Source of the DNA: Candidatus Methanoperedens nitratireducens
GTDB taxonomy: Archaea; Halobacteriota; Methanosarcinia; Methanosarcinales; Methanoperedenaceae
Assembly (NCBI RefSeq): GCF_900196725.1
Contig: NZ_FZMP01000024.1
Span: forward strand, 1-51,231
Length of the DNA stretch: 51,231 nt
Direction of reading: 5' to 3'
Position 1 is the stretch's first letter. Every line of letters begins with the position of its first letter. Below, one piece after another: positions 32,849-41,589 of this stretch. Made by a program: the position numbers and the translations under genes. The notes below the pieces were generated by a model. The model was not told the origin of the DNA. It saw nothing but the letters and a program-made list of their open reading frames with translations, and did no database searches.

Positions 32849-34144
32849 ATGTTCGAAACTCTAACAATCACTCTAAGAGAAGGAATAGAAGCTGCTCTGG
32901 TAGTTGGAATTATACTTGCATACCTTGGTAAATCCAGCAGACCTGAGCTGAAAAAATATGTATATGCCGGCATAGCGGCTGCCGTAGCAGGAAGCATAGC
33001 GACAGCCGTGGCTATCCAGATGCTCATGGCAGAATGGAGCGAGTTCATGGAGGGTTTGATGTTCTTCATAGCAGCATTTTTCCTGGCTACGATGCTGCTC
33101 TGGATGCACCGCGCTTCAAAGAATATCAGGCAGGATATTGAGCATGGAGTGGAGAGCGCGCTCGGTAACTGGCAGGCGCTCGGAATCCTGGCGCTTACCT
33201 TCTTCATGATATACAGGGAAGGGGCTGAGATTGTATTATTTCTCTCCGCAACAGCAAAAGAGGCAAGCCTATCTGTGGTAATGGAAGGAATAGCGGGCCT
33301 TGTACTGGCAGTTCTGTTCGGTTATTTGTTCATCAAGGGCAGCCTGAGGATGGATCTGGGAAGATTCTTCAAGATAACGAGTGTTATGCTCGCCATAATT
33401 ATCTTCCAGTTAATAATAGGCGGAATCCACGAATGGTCAGAGGTTGGAATTATAAATTTGAACCAGACCGGAATGAGTATTATAGGTCCGCTTGTGAAGG
33501 AGCCTGCTTCTATCATATTCACAGGCATCATGCTTGGTTTCCTTGTGCTGTTGTTTGTAATGGTACCATGGCGGCAGGCTAAAATCGAAAATCTGGAGGG
33601 CATCGAAAAAAGAAAGGCTCTCGGTGCTGCACGAAGAGAGCGGAATAGAAAAATCGCAGGAGGGATTATAGCAGTAGCCCTGATACTTGTATTTATCAGT
33701 TCCCAGATATCAGCCCTTCCGTCAGGCATAGACCCTGTACCTGAAAAAGTGAGCACAACGGGAGGGCAGGTAAAGATTCCCATGGCTTCCGTTGCCGATG
33801 GGAACCTGCACAAATATGTCTGCGACATGCAGCATGCACCGGGAGAAAGCTGCCCCATGCACGGGGACAATGGTAAAGCCGATGTCAGGATTCTGACTAT
33901 ACAGAAAAGCGATGGAAGCCCTGCCGTAGCATACGATGCCTGCGCCCTTTGCGGAGCGGCAGGTTATGTTCAGGAAGGGGATGAGCTGATATGCAAACGC
34001 TGCGGCGCACCCATTAACCGCGACACGGTAGGTGAAGCAGGAGGATGTAATCCGATACCTCTTAAATACACGCTGGAGAACAGCGAGATGGTGATAAAAA
34101 CCGAAGATATCGGAGAAAAAGCCAGCTTATTCAAGAGCCAGTAG
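32849..34144 (+). CDS. FTR1-type iron permease fused to a DUF2318-like domain
   Basis: 431 residues. The N-terminal ~280 residues form a seven-helix FTR1/EfeU permease with two iron-binding 'REGxE' motifs ('LREGIEAAL', ~9-17; 'YREGAEIVL', ~122-130). The C-terminal ~140 residues face the exterior after a final helix. They carry 'CDMQHAPGESCPMH', 'YDACALCGAAGYVQEGDELICKRCG' (by parts) and 'GGCNPIPL', the DUF2318 pattern with Cys pairs. In bacteria these are usually separate or adjacent proteins (FetM type is fused). Role: high-affinity iron uptake. It opens the locus behind DtxR-type boxes. Confidence 0.92.
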   Translation: MFETLTITLREGIEAALVVGIILAYLGKSSRPELKKYVYAGIAAAVAGSIATAVAIQMLMAEWSEFMEGLMFFIAAFFLATMLLWMHRASKNIRQDIEHGVESALGNWQALGILALTFFMIYREGAEIVLFLSATAKEASLSVVMEGIAGLVLAVLFGYLFIKGSLRMDLGRFFKITSVMLAIIIFQLIIGGIHEWSEVGIINLNQTGMSIIGPLVKEPASIIFTGIMLGFLVLLFVMVPWRQAKIENLEGIEKRKALGAARRERNRKIAGGIIAVALILVFISSQISALPSGIDPVPEKVSTTGGQVKIPMASVADGNLHKYVCDMQHAPGESCPMHGDNGKADVRILTIQKSDGSPAVAYDACALCGAAGYVQEGDELICKRCGAPINRDTVGEAGGCNPIPLKYTLENSEMVIKTEDIGEKASLFKSQ

Positions 34145-34187
34145 TGGCTGACGCGCAAATCAAACACGAATTAACGGAGAGGTAAAA

Positions 34188-35171
34188 ATGAAAAAAACGA
34201 TAGCGATTACTGTGCTGATCATAGCAGCAGTATTTATATCCGGCTGTCTTCAATCACAGACACCGGCAGAGAAGCCAGATGGACAACAGAATGTGCAGGA
34301 AACAAAGCAGGCAGCCAAGCCTAAAATAACCATAGCCATCCAGCCCACCCAGCAGGCAGATGAAATAATGCCAAAGGCAAAGGAGCTTGAGACTTTCTTA
34401 GAATCAAGGGTAAATGCAGATATTGAAGTATATGTGCCAATGAGTTATTCCGCTGTGGTTGAATCACTGAGGTTCGGGCATGCGCAGGTGGGCCTGATGA
34501 GCGCATGGCCTGCCGCAGCCTCTGCAAAGCTTGCAGGGACTGATGTCGTACTGGCTGAGGTCAGGGAAGTCCTGATCGATGGAAAGAAAACGAATGAGAC
34601 CTATTATTACTCATATTATATAGTCATGAAGAACTCAAGTTATACTAAACTTGAAGACCTGAAAGGGAAAAGGGCAGTGTACGCAAGCCTGACATCCACT
34701 TCAGGCTACCTGTTCCCGGTATCGAAACTCGTTGAAAAAGGTCTGATATCAAAACCTGCCCAGGGAAAAGAAGCTGATCCGAAGGAATTCTTCGGCGCGG
34801 TCTCTACCCCGGGCGGGTACGGTCCTGCATGGGATGCACTGAAGAGAGGACAGGCTGATGTGGGAGTAATCGCAGGCGACGTTTCTGAGAGCCTCTTTAA
34901 AGAGATAATGGACAATACGCGGATAATAGAGACACAGGGACCCATCCCCTCCCACAGCATAGTCTTCAGCAATAGCCTGAAGGAGCCGCTTCGGTCTGAA
35001 CTCATCAATGCTTTCATGGAGATGAACAAGCCGGAGCACAGCAACCTGATGAAAAAGCTTGTCTCTGCGATCTTCGTAGGGTTCAGGAAAACGTCCAACG
35101 AAGAACACCTGGCAGGCTTATCAGGTGCTCTCAACACCACAGGCTACAAATTCACAGAGAAGCTGGGATGA
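34188..35171 (+). CDS. phnD: PhnD-like ABC transporter substrate-binding lipoprotein
   Basis: 327 residues. The signal peptide ends at a lipobox 'FISGCLQ' (Cys ~20). The mature part is the phosphate/phosphite/phosphonate-binding family fold: 'KITIAIQPTQQADEIMPKAKEL', 'MSYSAVVESLRFGHAQVGLMSAWPA' (by parts) and 'LEDLKGKRAVYASLTSTSGYLFP'. It starts 43 bases after FTR1 with a GGAGAGG site. The family binds phosphonates or phosphite; in this metal-regulated operon the ligand may be something else, such as a metal chelate (inference). Confidence 0.9.
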   Translation: MKKTIAITVLIIAAVFISGCLQSQTPAEKPDGQQNVQETKQAAKPKITIAIQPTQQADEIMPKAKELETFLESRVNADIEVYVPMSYSAVVESLRFGHAQVGLMSAWPAAASAKLAGTDVVLAEVREVLIDGKKTNETYYYSYYIVMKNSSYTKLEDLKGKRAVYASLTSTSGYLFPVSKLVEKGLISKPAQGKEADPKEFFGAVSTPGGYGPAWDALKRGQADVGVIAGDVSESLFKEIMDNTRIIETQGPIPSHSIVFSNSLKEPLRSELINAFMEMNKPEHSNLMKKLVSAIFVGFRKTSNEEHLAGLSGALNTTGYKFTEKLG

Positions 35172-35174
35172 GGC

Positions 35175-35891
35175 GTGACTGAGCATGCAATAGAACTCAA
35201 CAGTGTGTGGTACTCCCCTACGGGGGATAACCACACATTGAAGGATATAGACCTGAAGATAAAGCGCGGCGCAAGCGTCGCGCTGATAGGTCCAAGCGGC
35301 TCGGGCAAGACAACGCTGTTCAAGATCATAAGCCGCCTCCTGAAGCCTTGCAGCGGGTCGGTAAGTGTACGCAGCAGCCACGGTGAGCTTGAGAAACATA
35401 AGATGGGATACATCCCGCAACAGCTCGGATTAGTGAGGAGCCTGACCGCGCTTGAGAACGCCCTCATAGGCGCCCATGCCAGAATAGGGTTTGCAGGTAC
35501 CCTGTTTGGTTTATTCCCGAAAAAAGAGGTCGACCTTGCCATGAAATATCTGAGCATGGTCGGTATAGCTCATAAAGCTGGCAAAAGGGTGCACACCTTA
35601 AGCGGCGGGGAAAGGCAGAGAGTAGCCATAGCAAGGGCGTTGATGCAGGAGCCTGAGATCATACTTGCAGATGAGTTCGTATCCAATCTTGATATTGTGA
35701 CTGCCAGGGAGATCATGGATATGGTGAAAAATTTAAAAGGAAAGGATACCACCCTGATAATAGCAACGCATGATATCGAACTGGCGCGCAATTACAGTGA
35801 AACGACCGTGATTATGAAAGGCGGGGTAAAGATCGGGGAGATATGTTCTGAAGAGCTTGACCGCAATAAAGTAAGGGATGTATTCACATAA
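35175..35891 (+). CDS. phnC: PhnC-like ABC transporter ATPase
   Basis: 238 residues with Walker A 'GPSGSGKTT' (~36-44), signature 'LSGGERQRVAIARAL' (~137-151) and Walker B 'IILADEFVSNLD' (~157-168). The nearest known type is the phosphonate importer ATPase. GTG start 3 bases after phnD; it overlaps phnE by one base. It powers the PhnD/PhnE importer. Confidence 0.92.
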   Translation: MTEHAIELNSVWYSPTGDNHTLKDIDLKIKRGASVALIGPSGSGKTTLFKIISRLLKPCSGSVSVRSSHGELEKHKMGYIPQQLGLVRSLTALENALIGAHARIGFAGTLFGLFPKKEVDLAMKYLSMVGIAHKAGKRVHTLSGGERQRVAIARALMQEPEIILADEFVSNLDIVTAREIMDMVKNLKGKDTTLIIATHDIELARNYSETTVIMKGGVKIGEICSEELDRNKVRDVFT

Positions 35892-36652
35892 TGAATTTTT
35901 CCAGGGAAAGTATACTCAGGGCGTCAATTTTTTTAGCAATAATAATTTATCTTGCTTATTCAATCGGGTTTTTCGATGCTGGTAGGCTGGCTCGCGGCAG
36001 CAGCAATCTAATAATCTTTGCGGCAGATCTTTTTCCTCCTGATTTTGGCGTCACAGGGACTTTATTATATTCAATACTCGAAACCATCCAGATGGCGCTT
36101 CTCGGAACAGCCCTGGGCTTCACAGCGGCCCTGCCTCTTGGGCTCCTGGGTGCAAGGAACGTCTCAGGAAGCAGTATAAGCGCATTCGTCCGCCTTCTTC
36201 TAGGTGCCATCAGGACAATACCTGCACTCCTGTGGGCGATCATATTCGTGGTAGCGTTCGGCCTGGGACCGCTTTCGGGGACGCTGGGATTAGCCGTATA
36301 CTCAATCGGCTACCTGAGCAAGCTCTACTACGAGGCATTTGAGGCTGTAGACCAGGAGATAATCGAGGCTGTAAGAGCTATTGGAATATCCCGCTTCAAG
36401 GAGGTACGTCTCGTAATGCTCCCGGAATCGATGAACCATATCCTCAGCCAGTTATTCTTCATGTTCGAATACAACGTCAGGTCATCTGCCATACTGGGTT
36501 TTGTGGGCGCAGGCGGCATAGGCTATTACATGATAAGTTATATCCAGCTTTTCCAGTACCAGAGGCTTACAACCGCTATAATCCTCACTCTTGCGGTTGT
36601 GTTGATAATTGATCTCCTGAGCTCAAGGATACGGGACAGGTTCCTGTCTTGA
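35891..36652 (+). CDS. phnE: PhnE-like ABC transporter permease
   Basis: 253 residues with about six membrane helices. The cytoplasmic coupling loop is 'EAVRAIGISRFKEVRLVMLPES' (~157-178, by parts), and 'VRSSAILGFVGAGGIGYYM' follows near residue 200, matching the phosphonate-permease EAA region. It is the last gene of the FTR1-PhnDCE transcription unit; a palindrome-rich region follows. Confidence 0.92.
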   Translation: MNFSRESILRASIFLAIIIYLAYSIGFFDAGRLARGSSNLIIFAADLFPPDFGVTGTLLYSILETIQMALLGTALGFTAALPLGLLGARNVSGSSISAFVRLLLGAIRTIPALLWAIIFVVAFGLGPLSGTLGLAVYSIGYLSKLYYEAFEAVDQEIIEAVRAIGISRFKEVRLVMLPESMNHILSQLFFMFEYNVRSSAILGFVGAGGIGYYMISYIQLFQYQRLTTAIILTLAVVLIIDLLSSRIRDRFLS

Positions 36653-36660
36653 TAGGTATT

Positions 36661-36687
36661 CCGAATTTAATAATTCGGTTAACCGAA
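36661..36687 (+). promoter_or_regulatory. DtxR-type box TTCGGTTAACCGAA with overlapping dyad
   Basis: TTCGGTTAACCGAA (36674-36687) is a perfect 14-base palindrome. CCGAATT (36661-36667) with AATTCGG (36672-36678) makes a second overlapping dyad. CCGAAATACTTATATG directly follows as BRE/TATA. It precedes the 56-residue gene by ~115 bases, leaving a structured leader. Confidence 0.78.
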
Positions 36688-36724
36688 ATACTTATATGCC
36701 AGCAAGATAATTACTGGTTGGTGT

Positions 36725-36779
36725 ACCTGACCCTAATTTAATCCTATCCTATCTATACACTAATTTTTCAGGGTCAGGT
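36725..36779 (+). promoter_or_regulatory. Leader hairpin ACCTGACCCT/AGGGTCAGGT
   Basis: A perfect 10-bp inverted repeat with a 35-base loop (arms 36725-36734 and 36770-36779), between the TATA region and the ribosome site of the 56-residue gene. The loop is pyrimidine- and A-rich (ATCCTATCCTATC). It could be an mRNA leader element, a small RNA or a regulator site. No known riboswitch is recognised. Confidence 0.5.
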
Positions 36780-36801
36780 TCAAACCACATTGGGAGATAA
36801 C

Positions 36802-36972
36802 ATGATCGAAGCAGTACGAATAAATCTAAGAAAAGAAGAAGATATGGAACTCATCATTGGGAGAATTCTAGCCCAGGTAAACCGCGATGATAAAGCAAAA
36901 AACGTTGAGATACTGGAAGAATTATTTAAATATAACGCCAGGACGCCGGTGATTCGCATCTTTTTGGATTGA
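36802..36972 (+). CDS. 56-residue acidic/basic small protein in the iron locus
   Basis: MIEAVRINLRKEEDMELIIG..., predicted helical, ending 'NARTPVIRIFLD'. GGGAG lies six bases upstream of ATG 36802, better than the TTG at 36790. It has its own DtxR-type promoter and a hairpin leader, so it is expressed with the iron genes. I do not recognise the family. It may be a regulator or chaperone of the transport genes, but nothing in the sequence proves it. Confidence 0.72.
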   Translation: MIEAVRINLRKEEDMELIIGRILAQVNRDDKAKNVEILEELFKYNARTPVIRIFLD

Positions 36973-37031
36973 TGCGCATCCCAGCACAACTTAAAATCAG
37001 AAGATGTTATCAGGAAATCCTAAATAATTTA

Positions 37032-37045
37032 TTCGCCTAACCGAA
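37032..37045 (+). promoter_or_regulatory. DtxR-type box TTCGCCTAACCGAA
   Basis: An imperfect copy of the palindromes at 32775 and 36674. It is followed at once by ACTTTAAAGTTAGGG, giving BRE/TATA in the same register as the other two promoters. It lies 34 bases before the permease gene at 37079. Confidence 0.68.
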
Positions 37046-37078
37046 ACTTTAAAGTTAGGGAATACTGTATTAAATATT

Positions 37079-38329
37079 ATGTTCTATCAGTTGCTCTTAA
37101 AAGCTATCCAGCGCAGAAAGTCCAGAGTAGCCCTGGCTATCCTGGCAGTGGTCATGGGCGCATCCATAGCCTCGACCCTGCTCTCCATATCATTTGATAT
37201 CAATGACAAGATGGGACGGGAATTGAAAAGCTATGGCGCAAATATAGTCCTGCTGCCTTCGTCAGAGACAAAACTCATTCAGGAAAGCGACCTCTACAAA
37301 ATGAAGACCGTTTTCTGGAGGCATAACATCATCGGATACTCGCCCTACCTGGGCGATACGGTAAAGGTAAATGACTCGGAAGTAGTGTTAAGCGGCACCT
37401 ATTTTAGCGAGGAAATAAAGATACCCGGGTTCAACAAAACTTATATAGGAGAAAGAAAAGCCGAAGAAGGGGAAGCAACCTTAAAGACAGGAGTAAGGAC
37501 GATAGCACCCTGGTGGAAGGTTAAAGGAGATTGGCCTTCACAGGGAGAAGCTCTTGTGGGTATCGGAGCCGCTGAGAAGTTAAACCTGGGCAAGGGGGAT
37601 ATTTTCAGGGCAGAATACGGAAGCAATAATGCGACGTATAGAGTATCAGGCATCCTCTCTACAGGCGGGGATGAAGATAGCCAGATAATAGTCTCTCTTA
37701 AAGAAGCGCAGCAGCTTTTCAACAGGCAGGACATGGTTGACCGCGTTGTGGTCAGCGCCCTGACCAAGCCTGAGCCTGATGATGCTATTGACCCGTCCGG
37801 GCTTCCGCCAGAAGAATACGAGACCTGGTACTGTACGCCGTACATCTCCTCTATCATGCTCCAGATCGAAGAGGTAATACCCGATGCAAACGCCAGACCA
37901 ATCCGGCAGATAGCTGATAACGAAGGGAAGATGCTTAAAAAATTTGACTGGCTTATGCTTTTAATCACAGTTACAGCCATGACTTCGGCTTCCCTTGGCG
38001 TGACAGCAGCTATGAACACCTCGATTTTCGAGAGAAAAAAAGAGATAGGACTGATGAAAGCGATCGGTGCTGATGGAGTTCAAATTGCGCAGTTGTTCTT
38101 TGCCGAGGCGGTTGTCATTGGCATCACAGGCGGAGCAATTGGAATTCTTATAGGCTCCATACTTGCCAGGATGGTAGGTCTCTGGGTTTTCGGCGCCGTC
38201 ATAAACCCCTCCCTTCTCTCAGTATCGATCTCAGAAATACTATCTGTCGGGATAGCTCTTCTTGGCAGCATGATGCCGGTAAGAAAAGCTGTTGAAATAG
38301 AACCATCCGTCATTCTCAGGGGTGATTGA
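37079..38329 (+). CDS. MacB/FtsX-type ABC transporter permease 1
   Basis: 416 residues. One N-terminal helix (~18-40, 'VALAILAVVMGASIASTLL'), a large extracytoplasmic domain (~45-285) and three C-terminal helices with 'ERKKEIGLMKAIGADGVQI' (~322-340) define the FtsX/MacB fold. It is paralogous to the next gene ('KELRSYGANLIVLP' in both, with small changes). In bacteria such permease pairs sit next to FTR1/P19 iron systems. Confidence 0.92.
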   Translation: MFYQLLLKAIQRRKSRVALAILAVVMGASIASTLLSISFDINDKMGRELKSYGANIVLLPSSETKLIQESDLYKMKTVFWRHNIIGYSPYLGDTVKVNDSEVVLSGTYFSEEIKIPGFNKTYIGERKAEEGEATLKTGVRTIAPWWKVKGDWPSQGEALVGIGAAEKLNLGKGDIFRAEYGSNNATYRVSGILSTGGDEDSQIIVSLKEAQQLFNRQDMVDRVVVSALTKPEPDDAIDPSGLPPEEYETWYCTPYISSIMLQIEEVIPDANARPIRQIADNEGKMLKKFDWLMLLITVTAMTSASLGVTAAMNTSIFERKKEIGLMKAIGADGVQIAQLFFAEAVVIGITGGAIGILIGSILARMVGLWVFGAVINPSLLSVSISEILSVGIALLGSMMPVRKAVEIEPSVILRGD

Positions 38330-38330
38330 A

Positions 38331-39380
38331 ATGTTCACCCGTCTGGTGATAAGATCGCTCAGGGTAAGAAAAGAACGGTTTCTGGTATCTGTAATTGCGA
38401 TAATGCTTGGCGCTGCCGTAGTAACTTCACTGCTGACGGTCTCTCTGGACATAAGGGAGAAGATGGGAAAGGAGCTGCGAAGCTATGGAGCCAACCTTAT
38501 TGTCCTGCCGGGCGAAGGGGAGTATATCGACCAGTTCGATGCTACGCATAGCTCTATCATAGGCTCTGTCCCCTTCCTTTATTTCAAAACCGGGGTTAAC
38601 GCAAAAAATGTTGAATTTGCAGGAACCGATATCGGCGCGGCAAGGAAAATGAATCCGTGGTGGCATATTGAAGGCAGACTGCCTGAGCAGGACGAGGTGC
38701 TGGCAGGAATTAATGCTGCAAAAAAACTGGGGTTAAAAGCAGGTGATGCGCTGAGTGCTGGAAACCGCACCTTCAAGGTCTCAGGTATCCTGGATACAGG
38801 TACATCCGATGATAACAGGATTTTTATTCCAATGAAGACTGCGGAAGCGATTTCCGGCAAAAGCGGGGCAACACTGGTCCAGGTAAGCGTCCTTGGAAAT
38901 ATCGATGATGTTGTAAAATACCTGGAGAATAAAAACTATAAAGTAAAGAAGGTCATGCAGGTGGCTGAGAGCGAGGAGGCTCTTCTTGATAAAACCCAGC
39001 TTTTGATGGCTCTTGTGGCTTTCTTTGTCCTCTCAGCAGCGTGTCTCTGTCTCTTGAGTACAATGATAACGGGCGTGCTTGAGAGGAGCCGTGAAATAGG
39101 GCTTATGAAAGCGCTTGGCTGCGCGAACGAAAGGCTTGCAGCCATATTTCTTACCGAGGCAGGAGTGATAGGTATAGCAGGCGGCACATTCGGATATCTA
39201 GTCGGGCTCTTACTCTCGCAGCTCATAGGAATGAAGATATTCGATGTGCAGGTTTCAGTAAAGCCGGAAGTATTTGCTCTTACTCTTTTAATCTCAATAA
39301 CGATATCTGTAACCGCAAGCCTCCTGCCTGTGAGGCGTGCAGTTTCAATCGACCCGGTCGTAATATTAAGAGGTGAATAA
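38331..39380 (+). CDS. MacB/FtsX-type ABC transporter permease 2
   Basis: About 349 residues with the same topology as its neighbour: N-terminal helix (~12-35), extracytoplasmic domain (~40-225), three helices at the end and 'ERSREIGLMKALGCANERL'. ATG 38331 follows the GTG at 38322; both overlap or touch the end of the first permease. The two probably form a heterodimer driven by the next gene's ATPase. Confidence 0.92.
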   Translation: MFTRLVIRSLRVRKERFLVSVIAIMLGAAVVTSLLTVSLDIREKMGKELRSYGANLIVLPGEGEYIDQFDATHSSIIGSVPFLYFKTGVNAKNVEFAGTDIGAARKMNPWWHIEGRLPEQDEVLAGINAAKKLGLKAGDALSAGNRTFKVSGILDTGTSDDNRIFIPMKTAEAISGKSGATLVQVSVLGNIDDVVKYLENKNYKVKKVMQVAESEEALLDKTQLLMALVAFFVLSAACLCLLSTMITGVLERSREIGLMKALGCANERLAAIFLTEAGVIGIAGGTFGYLVGLLLSQLIGMKIFDVQVSVKPEVFALTLLISITISVTASLLPVRRAVSIDPVVILRGE

Positions 39381-39425
39381 GACTCCGTAAAGACCCCGCA
39401 AATGCAGGAAACAGGACTGATAGAA

Positions 39426-40067
39426 ATGATAACAGCAAAAAACCTTACTAAAAAGTACGATACAACATGTGCACTCAAGGACGCCAGTTTCACTATTGAA
39501 AAAGGAGAATGGGTAAATATAATGGGCCCTTCCGGGAGCGGGAAAACCACGCTTTTGAACCTGATAGGGTGTCTTGATTCCCCAACAGGCGGCTCTTTGC
39601 TTGTGAACGGGATTGAGACAACAAAACTTAACCAGAAAGAGCGAACGCGTTTCCGGCGCGAGAACATCGGGCTTGTTTTCCAGCAGTTCCACATGATACC
39701 CCATCTCACAGCGCTTGAGAATGTCATGGTTGCTCAGTATTTCCACAGCATCGAGGACGAGGAAGAAGCGAAAAAAGCGCTCCTGCGCGTCGGCATTGAA
39801 CACAGGCTTCATCACCTGCCATCCCAGCTTTCCGGCGGAGAGCAGCAGCGCGTGTGCATAGCTCGCGCACTTATCAACCAGCCGCAGATAATACTCGCGG
39901 ATGAGCCCACAGGGAACCTGGATAAAAAGAACGAGGAAGCCGTTCTTGATATATTCAGGGAACTCCATAGCGAAGGGAGGACGATAGTGATAGTGACACA
40001 CAATCCCGAGATTGGCGAGATGGGGGATAAGATAATACAGATATCACATGGCGAGGTAAAGTATTAA
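39426..40067 (+). CDS. LolD/MacB-type ABC transporter ATPase
   Basis: About 213 residues with Walker A 'GPSGSGKTT', Q-loop '[16 protein letters not shown]', signature '[15 protein letters not shown]' and Walker B '[12 protein letters not shown]'. The conserved '[12 protein letters not shown]' start supports ATG 39426; an in-frame ATG lies at 39402. It powers the two FtsX-type permeases. Substrate is unknown. Confidence 0.93.
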   Translation: MITAKNLTKKYDTTCALKDASFTIEKGEWVNIMGPSGSGKTTLLNLIGCLDSPTGGSLLVNGIETTKLNQKERTRFRRENIGLVFQQFHMIPHLTALENVMVAQYFHSIEDEEEAKKALLRVGIEHRLHHLPSQLSGGEQQRVCIARALINQPQIILADEPTGNLDKKNEEAVLDIFRELHSEGRTIVIVTHNPEIGEMGDKIIQISHGEVKY

Positions 40068-40095
40068 ATTATATCAAAGCCCTACTATTAATAAT

Positions 40096-40755
40096 ATGGG
40101 AAAAGAAACCCCCAGGATAGAAGAATATCTGGAATCGATATACAAGCTTCAGGAGATGAAAGAATCCGCCACTACCTCGAAGATCGCAGAAAGTCTTGAG
40201 CTAAGCCCCTCCTCAGTCTCGGAGATGTTAAAACAGCTTGAACAGAAAGGTTTTGTGAATTATGCCGATAAAGGTGTTGTATTAACTGAAGAAGGTGAGC
40301 GTGCAGCCAAGAAAGTGATACGGAAACACAGGCTTTCCGAACGCCTGCTAACCGACATTCTGGGCTTCGGATGGGACGAAGTGCATGAAGAGGCATGCAG
40401 GCTTGAGCACGATATCAGCAGTGAGATGGAGGAAAAAATCGAAAAAAGACTGGGCAACCCGAAAACATGCCCGCATGGTTATCCTATACCTGATAAAGAG
40501 GGATTGGTAGCCCGTGATAACGCTGTAAAATTATCAGAGCTTAAAGCAGGTGAGAAGGGAGTCATTGTAAGCGTCTTTGAAGAGAATCCCGGGATGCTGC
40601 AATATATCGGCAGCCTCGGATTGTATCCTGAAGTAAATATCGAGATAAAGAGCATTGCTCCCTTCGGAGGACCGATTCTGGTCAATGTGAGAGGCGAGCA
40701 GAAATCACTTGGAAAAGAACTTGCAGAGAAAATACTGGTGGAGAAAAAAAAATAA
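40096..40755 (+). CDS. DtxR family metal-dependent transcriptional repressor
   Basis: 219 residues: N-terminal winged helix ('RIEEYLESIYKLQE', 'TTSKIAESLELSPSSVSEMLKQLEQKG', by parts ~1-60), dimerisation and metal-binding region with 'HRLSERLL', 'EEACRLEH' and 'NPKTCPHGYPIP', and a C-terminal FeoA/SH3-like domain (~145-215). Family members bind DNA when loaded with Fe2+ or Mn2+. It closes the iron locus and is the natural candidate to bind the three boxes upstream. No box is seen before its own start. Confidence 0.95.
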   Translation: MGKETPRIEEYLESIYKLQEMKESATTSKIAESLELSPSSVSEMLKQLEQKGFVNYADKGVVLTEEGERAAKKVIRKHRLSERLLTDILGFGWDEVHEEACRLEHDISSEMEEKIEKRLGNPKTCPHGYPIPDKEGLVARDNAVKLSELKAGEKGVIVSVFEENPGMLQYIGSLGLYPEVNIEIKSIAPFGGPILVNVRGEQKSLGKELAEKILVEKKK

Positions 40756-40779
40756 TCTGCGATAAAAAAGATTATTTCT

Positions 40780-41589
40780 TTAAGCATGCTGCCACAGGCT
40801 CTCAAGCATCTTCTTACCCCTGCGCACATCCTCTATTGAAAATACCTCAAGATTATATACACCCTTAAAACGCAGCTCGCGCAGCACAGAGAAATCAATA
40901 CTCCCTTCCCCGGGTGCGGCGTGCATGTCCCCGAAGTACTTCTCGCCGTTCATGCCGTTGTTATCGTGTATATGAGCATGCACCACGTTGTCCCCGAGTC
41001 CTCTTATGAACTCGCGCAGTTTCTTCATGTTCCCGCCGCACGTAAGGTTCGCATGCCCGATATCGAAGGTGGCTTTTAAATCGGGTGAGTTCACCTCTTT
41101 TATCGCGCGCAAGTGCTCTTCCACAGTGCAGCAAAGGTTCGTAGGGTCTGTGCCTTCCTTGTTCTCAAGCCCAAAGATAATACCGCAGTCCCCGGCTTTA
41201 AGGGAGAGCAGCCTGAGGTTATCCACCATGTTCATGAAACATGTCTCTCTTTCACCTGTAATTTTCCCGGGATGAATAACAACTACGCTGCAGCCCAGTT
41301 CACCTGCCATGCCGATGCTTTCCTCCATGAGCCGGAACTGCGCTTTGCCCATATGCGCCGTATCAACCATGAGTTCAACCGGATAGTTAGGCGAGTCCCC
41401 GAAGTACGGAGCGTGCATGGAGGTGAGGATGCCGCTTGTGGAGAGAGCATCGCGAAGTTGCTTCACCCGCTCCTTTACCAGTTCGTTTCCCCTGTACAGC
41501 CCAAGCTTCGGGATATAAAGCTCAATGCTTTCCACTTCCTTTTGCAATTCAGGCAGGGACGAGGCAAAGGACGATGCGCCGATTATCAT
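40780..41589 (-). CDS. Sugar phosphate isomerase/epimerase-like TIM-barrel protein
   Basis: About 269 residues of the AP-endonuclease-2/xylose-isomerase-like fold. Metal-ligand segments include 'SMHAPYFGD' (~55-63), 'CSVVVIHPGK' (~103-112), 'IIFGLENKEG' (~140), 'TFDIGHANL' (~180) and 'VVHAHIHDNNG'. Substrate is unknown. ATG 41589 overlaps the stop of the upstream UPF0282 gene (ATGA). Confidence 0.88.
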   Translation of the reverse strand: MIIGASSFASSLPELQKEVESIELYIPKLGLYRGNELVKERVKQLRDALSTSGILTSMHAPYFGDSPNYPVELMVDTAHMGKAQFRLMEESIGMAGELGCSVVVIHPGKITGERETCFMNMVDNLRLLSLKAGDCGIIFGLENKEGTDPTNLCCTVEEHLRAIKEVNSPDLKATFDIGHANLTCGGNMKKLREFIRGLGDNVVHAHIHDNNGMNGEKYFGDMHAAPGEGSIDFSVLRELRFKGVYNLEVFSIEDVRRGKKMLESLWQHA

